This document shows, in pieces, positions 1 to 10,461 of a stretch of DNA of 64,000 bases. The notes under the pieces were generated by a model, which was not told the origin of the DNA, did not search any database, and saw nothing but the letters and a program-made list of their open reading frames with translations. Each line of letters starts with the position of its first letter. Position 1 is the stretch's first letter. This DNA is from Antiaris toxicaria. Lineage: Eukaryota; Streptophyta; Magnoliopsida; Rosales; Moraceae. The stretch is taken from contig CP141153.1 in the NCBI GenBank assembly GCA_035233585.1, positions 20,179,001-20,243,000 on the forward strand, read 5' to 3'. The position numbers were made by a program, and so were the translations under genes.

Positions 1-2
1 AC

Positions 3-1520
3 CTAGAACTTGCTGCAGTAGTGTTCGCACTTAAAATTTGGCGACACTATCTGTATAAAGTGCAGTGCTAGATTTACACGGATCATCAGAGCCTAAAATA
101 CTTCTTCACACAGAAGGAGTCAAACATGAGGCAAAGAAGATGGTTGGAGTTGGTAAAAGACTATGACTGTGAGATCCTCTACCATCCAGGAAAAGCCAAC
201 CGAGTAGCAGATGCACTGAGCAGAAAAGCTACAGTTTCGTAACAGTTAGCCATTGATAGGTTATCAAGACCATTGTAGCAAGAAATTCATTCACTTGAGC
301 TGGAGCTGATATCAGGAAAATTTTCAGCACTGCAGCTGAAGTCATCATTGTTTGATAATATTAAGGAAGCTCAGAAGCAAGATTCAAGTCTAACAGACTC
401 CCAAGAAGAGATGTCCAAGGATGGATTAATTATGTATTAAGGGAGAATTCATGTTCCAGCAGATAAAGAACTTCGAAGGCGAATCATATCAGAAGCTCAT
501 GAAACGCCATATTTAGTTCATCCTGGAGCCACCAAGATGTACCAAGATTTAAAACTGCAGTTTTGGTGGAAAGGGATGAAAGGAGATATTGTGAAGTTCT
601 TGAGTAAATGCCTAACTTGCCAAAAAGTCAAAGTTGAGCATCAGCATCCTAGAGAAAAGTCAGAATCTCTAGAGATTCCAGAATGGAAATGGGAGCATAT
701 TACTATTGACTTTGTGGTAGGGCTACCCAAAACAAGAGAAGGACACGATACTATCTGGGTAATCACGGACAGGTTAATTAAGACAGCCAAGTTTATAACA
801 ATGAAGATTACATATTCATTGGAGAAGTTAGCACACTTTTATATAACTCATGTTGTCAGGTTACATGGAGTTCCAAAGTCCATAGTATCTGACAGAGATG
901 CACAGTTCACTTCAAACTTTTGGGAGTATGTGCAAAGAGCTATGGGCACAGAACTGAAGTTCAGTACAGCCTTCCATCCTTAGACAGACAGACAATCAGA
1001 ACGGACTATCCAGACTTTAAAGGATATGCTCCGAGCATGTGTGATAGATTTTCCACAAGCTTGGAACGAAAAGCTACCACTAGTAGAATTCTCATATAAC
1101 AATAGTTACCAAGCTTCCATCAAGATGGCACCGTATGAGGCCCTGTATAGAAGGAAGTGCAGATCACCCATCCACTGGTATGATCTGAAGGAAAAACAAC
1201 TACATAAAATAGATTTCATGCAGGAAACTTCCGATACAGTTGCCAAGATCCAGCAAAAGATAAAGAGTGCTCAGAGCAGACAGAAGAGCTATATAGATAG
1301 AAGACAGAGATCCCTAGAATTCAAGAAAGGGGACTTCGTATTTTTTAAAGTGTCGCCTATGAAGGGGATTGTGCATTTTGATAAGAAGGGAAAACTGAGT
1401 CCAAGGTATATTGGACCTTATGAGATTATCAAATGCATAGGGAAGGTTGCCTACAAGTTGGCACTACCTCCTGAGCTGTCAGCAGTACATAACATATTTC
1501 ATGTCTTAATGCTCATAAAG
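3..1520 (+). pseudogene. Decayed pol: RNase H C-terminus, integrase
   Basis: Reading in the frame that starts at base 3 gives the RNase H end (LELAAVVFALKIW, TDHQSLKYFFTQKE) and the linker ending in ADALSRKA. The integrase HHCC zinc-binding region follows (H in SEAHETP, H in LVHPG, then CLTC near 600-630), then the core. Catalytic D (TIDFVVGLP), D (VSDRDAQFTS) and E (QSERTIQ) show DD35E spacing. In-frame stops lie at about 69 (TAG), 240 (TAA) and 981-983. The last is TAG where relatives have CAG in the FHPQTDG motif, just before the catalytic E. After the core comes the GPY/F-like stretch (SPRYIGPYEIIKCIGKVAYKLALPPELSAVH), and the reading frame is broken at 1521 by the inserted LTR. It cannot make a working integrase. 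Confidence 0.92.
1516..1520. repeat. Target-site duplication TAAAG (left), family-1 LTR
   Basis: TAAAG directly precedes the TGTAACA terminus. The same five bases follow the TGTTACA terminus at 5612-5616. A 5-bp duplication is usual for LTR-retrotransposon integration. Confidence 0.93.
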
Positions 1521-2324
1521 TGTAACACCCCATCTCGCGCGGGCCTGTCACTTGACATCTATTTTTACTTCTACTATTTGTTCTTTTCATATTGATATAA
1601 AAAGATGCGGAATTTTTTTTTATATATATACTTACACTTACTCTCTTTCTCTCTTTCTATCTGACGGATTAAGTATAGCGGGTCCATAACCTTTGACATG
1701 ACATTCGCAACCCATTCCACCAATCCCGTATCTCAATAAACTCAAATGGCAGGTTGTTTAACTTTGTTACCTGCACACGAATAAACTGGTGAGCTAAACG
1801 CCCAGTAAGTTCAAACATAAAAACATAAATCATAAAACAGTATATTATACTGTTATTTTCTATTATATAAACTTATATACTATCTGTAGTATATAACTAC
1901 TAAAAACATATCGTGCATTAACACAAATAATCACATAATTTATGATAACTATTAGTATTCTATAAAATTAGAATAACTATAAATATACCAACTGTAATAA
2001 CAGTGGTATACTCTGATGTAACTCATGCCATCTCTTTAAACTTTCCTCTGATGTAATGACAAATAATCACATAAATTGTGATAACTATTAGTATTCTATA
2101 AAATAAGAATAACTATAAACATACCAACTGTAATAACAGTGGTATCCTCTGATATCACCCATAACATCTCTTTAAACTCTACTCTGATATACTAACGTAA
2201 CATCACATATAGGATTAGCACAGACTTCATATCATGTGGTAGTGCTCATACAATATTCATTTATTCTTTTCTTCATGTTTCTCATTATTTCTTTCATTAC
2301 ATCATTTATTGCTCTCAGTTTATG

Positions 2325-2480
2325 GGCCTTGCACCCTGGCCTCGCGCCCGTCACACTATATGGGCCTCGCGCCCTATATATCATGGGCCTCGCGCCCGTT
2401 AAACTCTATGGGCCTCGTGACCCAATATATCATGGGTCTCGCGCCCGTTAAACTGTATAAGCCTCGCGCCCGTAGTACTA
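2325..2480. repeat. GC-rich palindromic repeat array in family-1 LTR
   Basis: Five to six imperfect copies of a unit of about 25-32 bp, built on GGGCCTCGCGCCCGT, lie in tandem. The unit core GGGC-ctcgc-GCCC can pair with itself. The other copy of this LTR (28797-28905) has only about three to four units, so the array length varies between copies. Confidence 0.8.
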
Positions 2481-4575
2481 TATTTTTAATAATTAGCACA
2501 ACATGTAATTTATAAACATATACATATACAAATGCACATAACATATAAGTTAGTGCAAAACATTGCAATCAAACACAATGATTATGTCTTAAGTGTTTTA
2601 TGCTCAGTTTTTCGATTTATTCTGTTCATTTATTATCTTATTTGTACTTTAACTCTGTATGGGCCCGTTTTGGTCGTACCAAAAAGCGTGCTGTAGAGGG
2701 GCCTGGGAGCTACCCTGGCTCTCCCTCATCTGTGCTATGTCTTCTGCTTTAACAATGAAATAACCTCCCCTCACGAGAGGCCGGTACACCAAAACCTTAG
2801 GTTTTCATTATCCTGTTGTTTAATGTTTAAGTGTACATACAATAATATCTTTACTGTGCAGTCATAAAGACTATAAACATCACATATTAATACTGTGATA
2901 AATCAAACATTAATACTGCTATACGATTATAACGTAGTAACTGGAATCATAAAAATGGAATCCAGTAAGTTTGGAACCTCTCGTTTGAACCTGTCACATA
3001 TACAGAACAGTACATAGATTATACTTAATTTATTTATTCTCATTATTTTCATCGTTTCTTTAAAACGATACATCACACTCTTGGGAGGTTGCCTCATTAA
3101 TTATAAGGCATGCAAATACTCAATGCAATCATGACAGTTTGAAACTATACCTCACACTCTTGGGAGGTTACCTCATTAATTATAAGGCATACAAATACTC
3201 AATGCAGTCATAACAATATAAAGAATCAGATTCCCATGAATCTGAAACAATTGTAACAATAGTATAAATTACACAGTCATACCTTAAACCATACAGTGTA
3301 ATACACAACTATACCAATAGGTGTGCACCCGTCATTAATCACAAACCAAACAATTATATAGTTTAGGGGAAAATATATTTTTCCACCTAAACATAACCAT
3401 ATCAATTTGTTCGTGCACAGACAATTAAATGTCTGAACTTACCTCAATGCTGCTAACGTCAGCTTTCTGTGGTTCCTCGACAGTTCATCATCACTGTCTC
3501 GTTGAACTCCTATAACCGAAAAATTAACGGTTATTTAAAATCTTTATTTCATATATAAAACTTTATAAAACATAAAAATACTACATTTTATTTCTTAATA
3601 AAGAACTTAGGAGCTCGATATTTCATTTTTAACTTTTCTGTAAACTTTTGGCAAAATTACCATTTTACCCCAATCGGAACTTTTCTCATTTTTTTCATGC
3701 TTAACTCTTAACTTTGGCCTTTAAAACTTTAATTAAAGCCTTAGGATTATGTTCTAGGCTTTAACGACTCTTTTTCTAACATTCTGAAATTTTTGGTCCA
3801 AATGACCGTTTTGCCCTTGACGAGTCTTGAAATCTTAACCTTCTCGTTTTAATGCTTAGATTGAATTTTCCAAGTTCAAAAATCATCCATTTGACTTTTA
3901 AAAACTTACTGGACCTTTTCCAGATTAATTTCTATATTTTTCACAATTTTTACTATTCCCGGCCCTCGGGAAGTTCTATTCCGACATAAAAGTCAGTTTC
4001 TTGCTTTTCTTACATTTCAGGCCTAGAAGGTCGTTTTACAATTTCTTAAAACATCCATTTTCCATTTCTTATTTTAAATTCATAAGGATCTCGGGTTTAC
4101 CCGCCCGATCACATTTTTAAACCCTTATTTCCAGAAATGCCCTTTATGCCATTTTAAATATTTCAGCAGCATTTCCTCTTAATTTTTAGGTTCCCGGCGT
4201 TTAGGAAACGCCTCAAAACCATCTAACCTCGTCTAATCTATCAAGTACTATATCAGAGGCCTAATTTTATGTAAAAGTTACACACTTTTTACGTAAAATT
4301 TACACATTTTCATACCTTTTTCATATCTGCTATTTCATCCATTTTTCTTTCTTTCTTTTACAATTTCTCATATCAATACATCGCATTAACATACATTCAT
4401 CTCAATTAATAAATTGAGGAACAAAAGTCGTCGAGATTATATCGAAAATGCCGTTCGGTCTAGATCGCACAAACTTTATTCTTTCATTCTTTGCATCTGG
4501 AGTTCCGTTTTGCAAATCCAACTCCGCGGATGCGTCCGGAACGTCGAAAATAGGCCAACGGGCCAATCTTCAAAA

Positions 4576-4660
4576 TTTGGTCAACGGTCGCCGTTGACCG
4601 CCGTTGACCGCCGTTGACCGGCGTTGACTCGCCGTTGACCGGTGGTTGACGGCGGCGATG
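4576..4660 (+). repeat. TTGACC-rich short tandem repeats
   Basis: About seven GTTGACC/GTTGACG cores occur at roughly 10-bp spacing on the plus strand, within the GC-rich part of the family-1 LTR. The related copy at about 30928-30993 keeps the pattern. TTGAC is the W-box core bound by WRKY factors. Binding is not shown here, and the LTR itself reads on the minus strand. Confidence 0.65.
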
Positions 4661-5311
4661 GTGGCAAGTGAGTAGCCCATCTTGAAGAGCTTGACGAGAG
4701 GAATCTATTGGTGACCTCAATTTCATGTTTGGAGGCCCCTATCGTTGGAAAATCCCCCCGAAAGCCACAGTCACGGTGGCGACGGTGGAACTCCGTCGTG
4801 CCGGACTTTTTCCCCGAAATTGGTCGAGGGCTTTTGCTCCCCACAACCCCACGACCATTTCTGCACCAGTGGCTCTCCTCAATTTGGCCGGAATCGGCGA
4901 AAATCGATGGTGGATCCCACAGCGGCGACGGCGGATTTCTCGAAACTCGGTCGACATGATACGGCGGTTGTTGCCATGAACCACCACATGGGTTTTGTAG
5001 TACTCTTCACCACGAACCTTTTGGGATCGGTTTCGTGGCAAACGGTGGCCGGACGGCGGAGATACGGCCGTTTGAATTTCACGGCTCCGGCGAGCTTCGG
5101 GCGGCGCGTGCGGCTTGCTCCGGCGGCTGCTCCGTCGCATCGACCCACCGTTGGACTCAGCTCAGCGAGAGCTTTCCAATGGTGCCGGCGGTGTCATGAA
5201 CGGAGGTCGTTTGTGAAAATTGGTCACTGTTCACATTTGAGAGAATTTTGGGGTAGAATTTCAGATTTTTTTGGAATTATGAGGAATTTGTGAATTTAAC
5301 CCCCACGATTT

Positions 5312-5321
5312 CCTATTTATA
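5312..5321 (-). promoter_or_regulatory. Candidate TATA box of the family-1 LTR
   Basis: The minus strand reads TATAAATAGG about 290 bp inside the LTR 5' end. The same box is conserved in the second copy at 31638-31647. The sequence is a textbook plant TATA box and its orientation fits the LTR sense deduced from the shared blocks. Confidence 0.65.
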
Positions 5322-5611
5322 CTCTTCTCCCCAAAATTTTTAACTTGAGCTCTCCTGACTAATTTGGACGTGCTGAATCCAAATTTATCAGTTTTATCTT
5401 AATCCGAGGTCATCTCGACCAGTTTCCGGTACTGCGTATTTTTCGCATTCCCAGTCAAAATTTCTGTTTTGTGCTCAATTGACTGATTTGAGCATCTTGA
5501 TTCCAAATATATCAGTTTCAGGTCGAGAAAATGTTGTCTTGACCCTTTTCTCGATACTGTACATACGATATACACATTTTCTAAGAACAGTAAAATTTTT
5601 CGGCTGTTACA

Positions 5612-5838
5612 TAAAGTGCATGTCAGATCCATCTCATGTGTTACAACATAAACCAGTCCAAGTCTAAGAAAATCTAACCTATGAAGAACAGCCTGTTCAG
5701 ATACTGGCTAGAGCAGAAAAGGTGCTGAGAAACAAGACCATCCCACTAGTTAAGGTATTATAGAGAAATCATAACATTGAAGAAGCTACATGGGAAAGAG
5801 AAGATGAAATGAGACTTTCATACCCTCACTTGTTTTAA
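5612..5838 (+). pseudogene. Decayed pol C-terminus, chromodomain-like tail of element A
   Basis: After the inserted LTR and its TAAAG duplication, the pol frame resumes with MSDPSHVLQHKPVQV. It continues to the chromodomain-like stretch NHNIEEATWEREDEMR and ends with PHLF and TAA at 5836-5838. At least two in-frame stops interrupt it: TAA after PVQV and TAG in the VLW segment. The intact-looking relative is at 59665-60104 (-). In chromoviruses this tail follows integrase and is thought to help target integration to chromatin. Confidence 0.88.
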
Positions 5839-5859
5839 ATTTTCGAGGATAAAAATCTT

Positions 5860-5874
5860 ATAAGGAGGGGTGAA
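5860..5874 (+). promoter_or_regulatory. Polypurine tract of element A
   Basis: A purine run with core AAGGAGGGG lies directly before the 3' LTR start. The same core occurs at the matching place in element H (34424-34438, minus) and element F (59629-59643, minus). It would prime plus-strand DNA synthesis. Confidence 0.85.
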
Positions 5875-8450
5875 TGTGATAATTGAGAAATTTATCGTTC
5901 TCAGAAAATTTTACATAAGATATGTAAATAAATGTATATTCATGAAGAGACATGTTACAGAATATAGAGGAGATGAAAATTTTGATTAACTGGATTTTAG
6001 TCAAAATTTGACAATGAATTAATGAACATAGTGTAAAAGCTAAAAATTAATTCAAATCAAGATATTTTAAATTTTTAGAAAAGTATGTGGAAAATACTTA
6101 TTAAGAGATCAATGGCTCACATGTATGCCACCATGATCAATGGCCAAGATTAGCCAATCAAATTCCAATTTCTTTAAAAGAAATTAAAGAAAATGGTGAG
6201 AGAGGAGAGACGGCACGGAGAAGGGGCTTCATTTATCAGCCAATTGAATTAATTCACTTCTTTAGCTGTAAGAAAGAAAGAAAGAAAGAGAAAGAGAGAC
6301 AGAGAAAGAGAGAGAGCAGAAGAGGAAAATCCTCCCACCAAGTTTGGATTTCTCTCTTCAAGCAAGCAAATCGTTTAAGTTTTTAGCCCAAGAGTCCACA
6401 GCAAGACGCCCTTAAGTTGCAAGCAAGGTAAACCCTCTTTTCCTCACGTTTTTGAGTGAAAAATCTGAGTTATTTTAAGGAAGAAAAAGAGAATGTGAGT
6501 TTTGCATATTGAGATTTTCGGTTAAATCGAAACATAGTTCAAGTCTAGTTATTTTTAAGTACGAATTCGTGAGTTGATGGTTTAGAAAACTAAGTTTCAG
6601 TTGAGTTTCTTTAACAAAGTTTTGATTTTTAAAATGTTGAATTCGTGAGTTGATGGTTTAGAAAACTAAGTTTCAGTTGAGTTTCTTTAACAAAGTTTTG
6701 ATTTTTAAAATGTTGAGTCAAGATTTTAGTGGAAGCAAAATGTGAAATTTTGCTTTTGAAACCATAGATTTATGATAGTAAAAATGCAGTTTATAACTTG
6801 AAACGGTCTTATGGAGATCGATTTTAGGTGCAAAAAGTAGAACAAATGCCATGAAAGCCTTAGAAAAATAGAAGACAGGACTTCGGACTCAGAATCAGGA
6901 TTCTAACATGAACACGGGTGTGTGTAAGGGCGTGTTCAGAACACGGCCTCGAACATGTCTACATACACGATCGTGTTTTGAGAGAGTTTGAGACTCGAGA
7001 GGTCCACAGCCGTGTATCGAGCCGTGTAGAATAGCACACGGCCATGGGAAGGGGCGTGTAACAGACCATGTTCGACAACAAGAAACATGGCTAGAAACAT
7101 AGCCGTGTAGGTAACCGTGTACGCATGCATGAGTTACACGGCCATGTTACATGAATTACATGGCCATGCACGTAAGTCCAGAGGAGTACATGAACACGCC
7201 CGTGTAGGAGGACGTGTTTGAAGCCAAAAAAAAAAAAGAGTCTGAAAATATGATTTTTCATATTTTGCCATGTTTCAAGAATAAGATATATGTTGGAAAT
7301 AATCAACGATTATTTCTTTTATAGGAATTCAAGCCAGACACCCCGAGACAGTAGTCCTAAATCAGCAGAGGCTCACATTAGCAGATTTTCTGTATGTTCA
7401 AGTATTGTCCTGACTGCAATGTGGGCAATCATGTTATGTTTATGATGTTATGTATGTTGTTTTGACGTGTATGTCAGACGTTGACCGTCTGCATCATGAT
7501 ACACATGCCAATTTCATGTCATGCATGTAGAGATTCATGTTTCAAGTAGATGATTCATGTACACATGATAGACAAGTTTCAAGCCCACGAAAACATGTAG
7601 GTGCACAAGGCACTATAGTAAGGATAATAAATCTCATACCCCAAGTAAAATATGTAATAAGTTTCTACTATGGGGCAATCAATATGCTACCAAGTTGGAA
7701 TTTCAGAAAAGATGGTAATTAAACTTGTTATTGGTGTACCGGCCTCTCGACCCACGGGGAGGTTTTCATGTTCAGTTTCAGTTTCAGTTAACGCTGCGGA
7801 GGCCAGCACTAAAGTACCACTCCCAGTTATGCATGTCTTACGATATGACCAATCAGGGGTCCAAAACCAGAACTAATTTCAGATAATGTCCTAAGACTTA
7901 ACATACAGCCACGAGCATGTTTCTTTCAGAGTCAAGTTTCTTTTATGAGCACAGCATTACATGTTATGAATTCATGTTTTTATGTTTGAAATTACTGAGC
8001 CCATAGCTCACTAGTTTGTTCACATATTGCAGGAAAGAGACCTGTTCACTAGTAGTACATGGTGGACGACAGACAGGGCATGTACATGTCAAGAGGACTG
8101 GGCGAGGGATGATGGTCCTACCATGAGTTTTAGCTGTATAGCTTTGAAAATTTAACCATGTAATTTCAAGAACATGATTTGAAGCTGAGATTATGTGATG
8201 ACAGAATCATGATCCATGTATATGTTATTTTGTTAACATGATTTCCTTGTCACATTCTCGAACAAGACATGTATATGTTTTCAAGTTATGTATTAAGAAA
8301 GAAAAAAAAATTATTTCGTAAAATTTTCAAGTAGTTTTCAAGTTAAGCATGATGCCGGCGACCCTAGAGGCCTACACACTATTGCGGTTAACTACAGAAT
8401 TGACTGTAATAGTACTATAGAACCTCTATAGTAAGGGGCAGTACGCCACA
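5875..8450 (+). mobile_element. 3' LTR of element A, family 2 (2.58 kb)
   Basis: The LTR starts TGTGATAATTGAG and ends GTACGCCACA. It matches the family-2 solo LTRs along its length. In order it holds a GAAA/GAGA-rich stretch (about 6268-6325), a conserved GCAAGGTAAACCCT (about 6421), a 76-bp internal duplication, an ACGGCCGTGT-type palindrome array (about 6910-7215), CB2 (about 7728-7870) and CB1 (about 7985-8050). In this copy CB1 reads TTGCAGGAAAG where others have TTGCAGGTAAG. Its mate, the 5' LTR, lies outside the window, so no target duplication can be tested. Confidence 0.93.
6563..6714 (+). repeat. 76-bp tandem duplication inside the LTR of element A
   Basis: The segment starting GAATTCGTGAGTTGATGG occurs twice in a row with a period of 76 bp and is nearly identical. 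Other family-2 LTR copies have it once, so the duplication is private to this copy. Confidence 0.88.
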
Positions 8451-8455
8451 AAAAT

Positions 8456-8790
8456 AGCTCGGACTTTTGTAAATTCCCTCCTTAACTTGTTATAGATTTT
8501 GTCAATTATCAAATTTTTTTCAAGTTTAGTCATTTATTTACTCCTTTAAAATTATTTAATAACAATATTTTGCAATTTTTGTTAAAAAAATTCTGACTTT
8601 ATCCTAATATCATACTTTTAAAATGATGTAAAATTATGACATATTTTAATTTCATTTTTATTTATCTCAATTTTTTCCATTTTCTCTTCTCCCTTATTTT
8701 TCCTTCCCCCTTTCTTTCTCTCTCTCTCTAATCCAAAATGCTTTTGTTAGAGAAGACAAAGAGCCCAGCAATGGCTGTTAGAGAAACTAC
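8456..8790 (+). repeat. Dispersed repeat of unknown class, copy 1
   Basis: This matches 56768-57079 almost base for base over about 310 bp, including ACTTTTGTAAATTCCCTC and AAAATTCTGACTTTAT. Element A's LTR abuts its left side and element F's LTR abuts the right side of the other copy, so both gypsy elements appear to have inserted in members of one repeat family. The repeat's own ends and class are unknown. Confidence 0.75.
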
Positions 8791-9339
8791 TATGAGCTGC
8801 CTACAAAAACAAAGACGAATGGTTGTGGTTTACCTCACGATTTAGTGATTTTTCTCCCAATGAAATCAATCGAGATCCTAATGAGCACGAGGAAGCACGA
8901 GCTTCAAATCTATGGGGAGGTTCTCCTCCAAATCTTAACGGTAAGATCCTTCTCCCTTTCATGACCTTTATCAGGATTCCACGGCGTGCAATCTATGGGG
9001 GAGGCTACTGCTTGTTGCAAGTGGATTTCCGGCTACAATCTCAATTGTGATTACAAATTGCAAGGCTACTACTATGTTGGTGAGATCTATCAGAGATCAA
9101 CAATGATGATGGTAATAATCGACAGCAATGATTACCAATGATTGTGCCCTCAACAGAAAAGATGGGAGGCAAAGGAGATAAAAGAAAGAGAGAGAAGGCA
9201 GTGGGATTTGGATTTTCTTAAAACAAAAAGATAATTTTGAAATTATCAGGTGTAATTGATTTAAATTATACTATGGGTGATTCTATTTACACATACAGTA
9301 TTACTCTTGACACAACTTTCTAAGTTAAATTTTGTTAGT

Positions 9340-9401
9340 ACACAAAGACCCTTACATAAAAAGGCAAATTACACAAAGACCCTTACATAAAAAGACAAAA
9401 A
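9340..9401 (+). repeat. 31-bp tandem duplication
   Basis: ACACAAAGACCCTTACATAA and its following bases are repeated once, head to tail, with a 31-bp period. Confidence 0.85.
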
Positions 9402-10120
9402 GGGTTTGGCTTAAGTTATATAATTATATCCTATTTAGAAAAGAATATTCTTTCAATTTTGAAATCAAAAATCTAAACTTTAATTTATAATATTCATAAA
9501 TAAAATTAGAATATTTTTACTTCTGACGACTATTTAAAAAAACTCTAGGAATATATTTCACAGGAAATAAACCCTTTTACTTTATTTTCTATAATTAAAA
9601 TAATCGTTCTTATTTACTATTTTTAATAAAACTGCAATTTTATTTTTCATTGTTTCACATATATATAATAAAATTATATAATATTCTATTATATAGCTTT
9701 AGTCATACATATATTAATATTCGTAGATTTTTACTTTTGTTTTTTTATTACAAAGCTTTATTACCTTATTTTTTAAAGCCGTTTTCAATGTTATATATAT
9801 ATATATCTTAAAATATTTAAATCAACCCCTAATTTAAAAAGGACAATCCCAACAATTTAATTATATCATTATACCGTAATGTAAAAAGAATTCGATGATA
9901 TTTTGAAATATTTTTCTTCACAAACATGTATGCCTATGCATCAAAATAAACATTATATAAACCCTTTTTTTTTTTTTTGTTTGCTAGAAGCAACATATAT
10001 CACTATTCGAATTTTATAAGTAGACTCTCATTTTTTCACTTTTAAATAACCACTTCTTCTTTTTTCCTTTTTTTGCAAACTTCTCTTTTCTTGAAAAAAT
10101 TTGAGTATGTTTATCTTTTA

Positions 10121-10458
10121 GGGGGTGTTTGGGGTGATGCTTGGAGATATTATTTTTGGATTGGAAAAAAGTTGTTTTGAAAAATGTGTTTGGAAGAAAA
10201 AAAACTGTTTGGAGTGAAAAAATAAAAAATTTTAAAATTTTTTTAGAAAAAAAAATCAATATGGATATTGTTTCGTTTTTTTCGAAATTCTATGCAATTT
10301 TAAAAAAATTATCTTATTTGGACTTGTATATACAAAATTATAAACTTTTAAAATTTGGAGTTTACTGTAACGTTTTAGATATGTAAATAGTGAAAAGTTG
10401 TGAAATTTTAAAAAAAAGCTAGTTTTGAATGTCTGGAAAACATCATCCAAACACCCCC
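10121..10458. mobile_element. Tourist-like MITE (PIF/Harbinger type)
   Basis: Terminal inverted repeats start GGGGGTGTTTGGGGTGATG on the left and end CATCATCCAAACACCCCC on the right. TTA stands directly outside each end (10118-10120 and 10459-10461). A TTA duplication and GGG-TGTTTGG-like termini are marks of PIF/Harbinger MITEs. The 338-bp interior is AT-rich with no credible ORF, so the element would depend on a transposase elsewhere. Confidence 0.82.
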
Positions 10459-10461
10459 TTA

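Larger units (their letters stand above)
1521..5611 (-). mobile_element. Solo LTR, family 1 (4.09 kb)
   Basis: The insertion begins TGTAACACCCC and ends GGCTGTTACA, giving TGTAACA/TGTTACA termini. The 5-bp target duplication TAAAG flanks it at 1516-1520 and 5612-5616. The pol reading resumes on the right side, so this is a single LTR with no internal region. Reading it on the minus strand puts the shared blocks in the same order as in the other families: start, CB2 (about 2790-2660), CB1 (about 1815-1750), end. A TATAAATAGG box, a GC-rich segment (4500-5200) and a repeat array (2325-2480) lie inside. A second copy is at 27990-31938. No coding sequence is credible; the overlapping ORFs of the GC-rich part are open in several frames on both strands. 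Confidence 0.93.
1..8450 (+). mobile_element. Gypsy element A, 3' half (chromovirus type), interrupted
   Basis: The window opens inside pol of a Ty3/gypsy element reading rightward. The order is RNase H end, integrase, chromodomain-like tail, polypurine tract, then a 2.58-kb 3' LTR. A foreign 4.1-kb solo LTR (1521-5611) splits the integrase C-terminus. The 5' LTR, gag, protease and RT lie outside the window. The LTR belongs to family 2, as do those of element F and of several solo LTRs here, and the pol text is very close to that of element F on the opposite strand. In-frame stops in RNase H, integrase and the tail make it non-autonomous. Chromovirus placement rests on the C-terminal tail (VLWRNHNIEEATWE-like). 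The exact clade (Tekay/Del-like) is an inference. Confidence 0.93.
8451..10117. other. Intergenic: dispersed repeat, 31-bp duplication, AT-rich DNA
   Basis: No gene is recognisable. The left part (8456 to about 8790) is one copy of a dispersed repeat whose second copy is at 56768-57079. The stretch 8790-9320 is less AT-rich and carries a short unrecognised ORF (8823-9050, SRFSDFSPNEINRDPNEHEE) with no family I can name. Two 31-bp direct repeats lie at 9340-9401. From 9420 on the DNA is AT-rich with poly-T and TA runs. Confidence 0.6.

Noticed and set aside
4484..5293. Long overlapping ORFs on both strands in the GC-rich part of the family-1 LTR (also at 30835-31554)
   Set aside because: Several frames on both strands are open at once because of GC-rich composition, no frame is better kept than the others between the two copies, and no domain is recognisable. 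They lie inside an LTR.
10014..10450. ORFs on both strands within 10014-10450
   Set aside because: They are Lys/Phe-rich translations of the AT-rich interior of the MITE.
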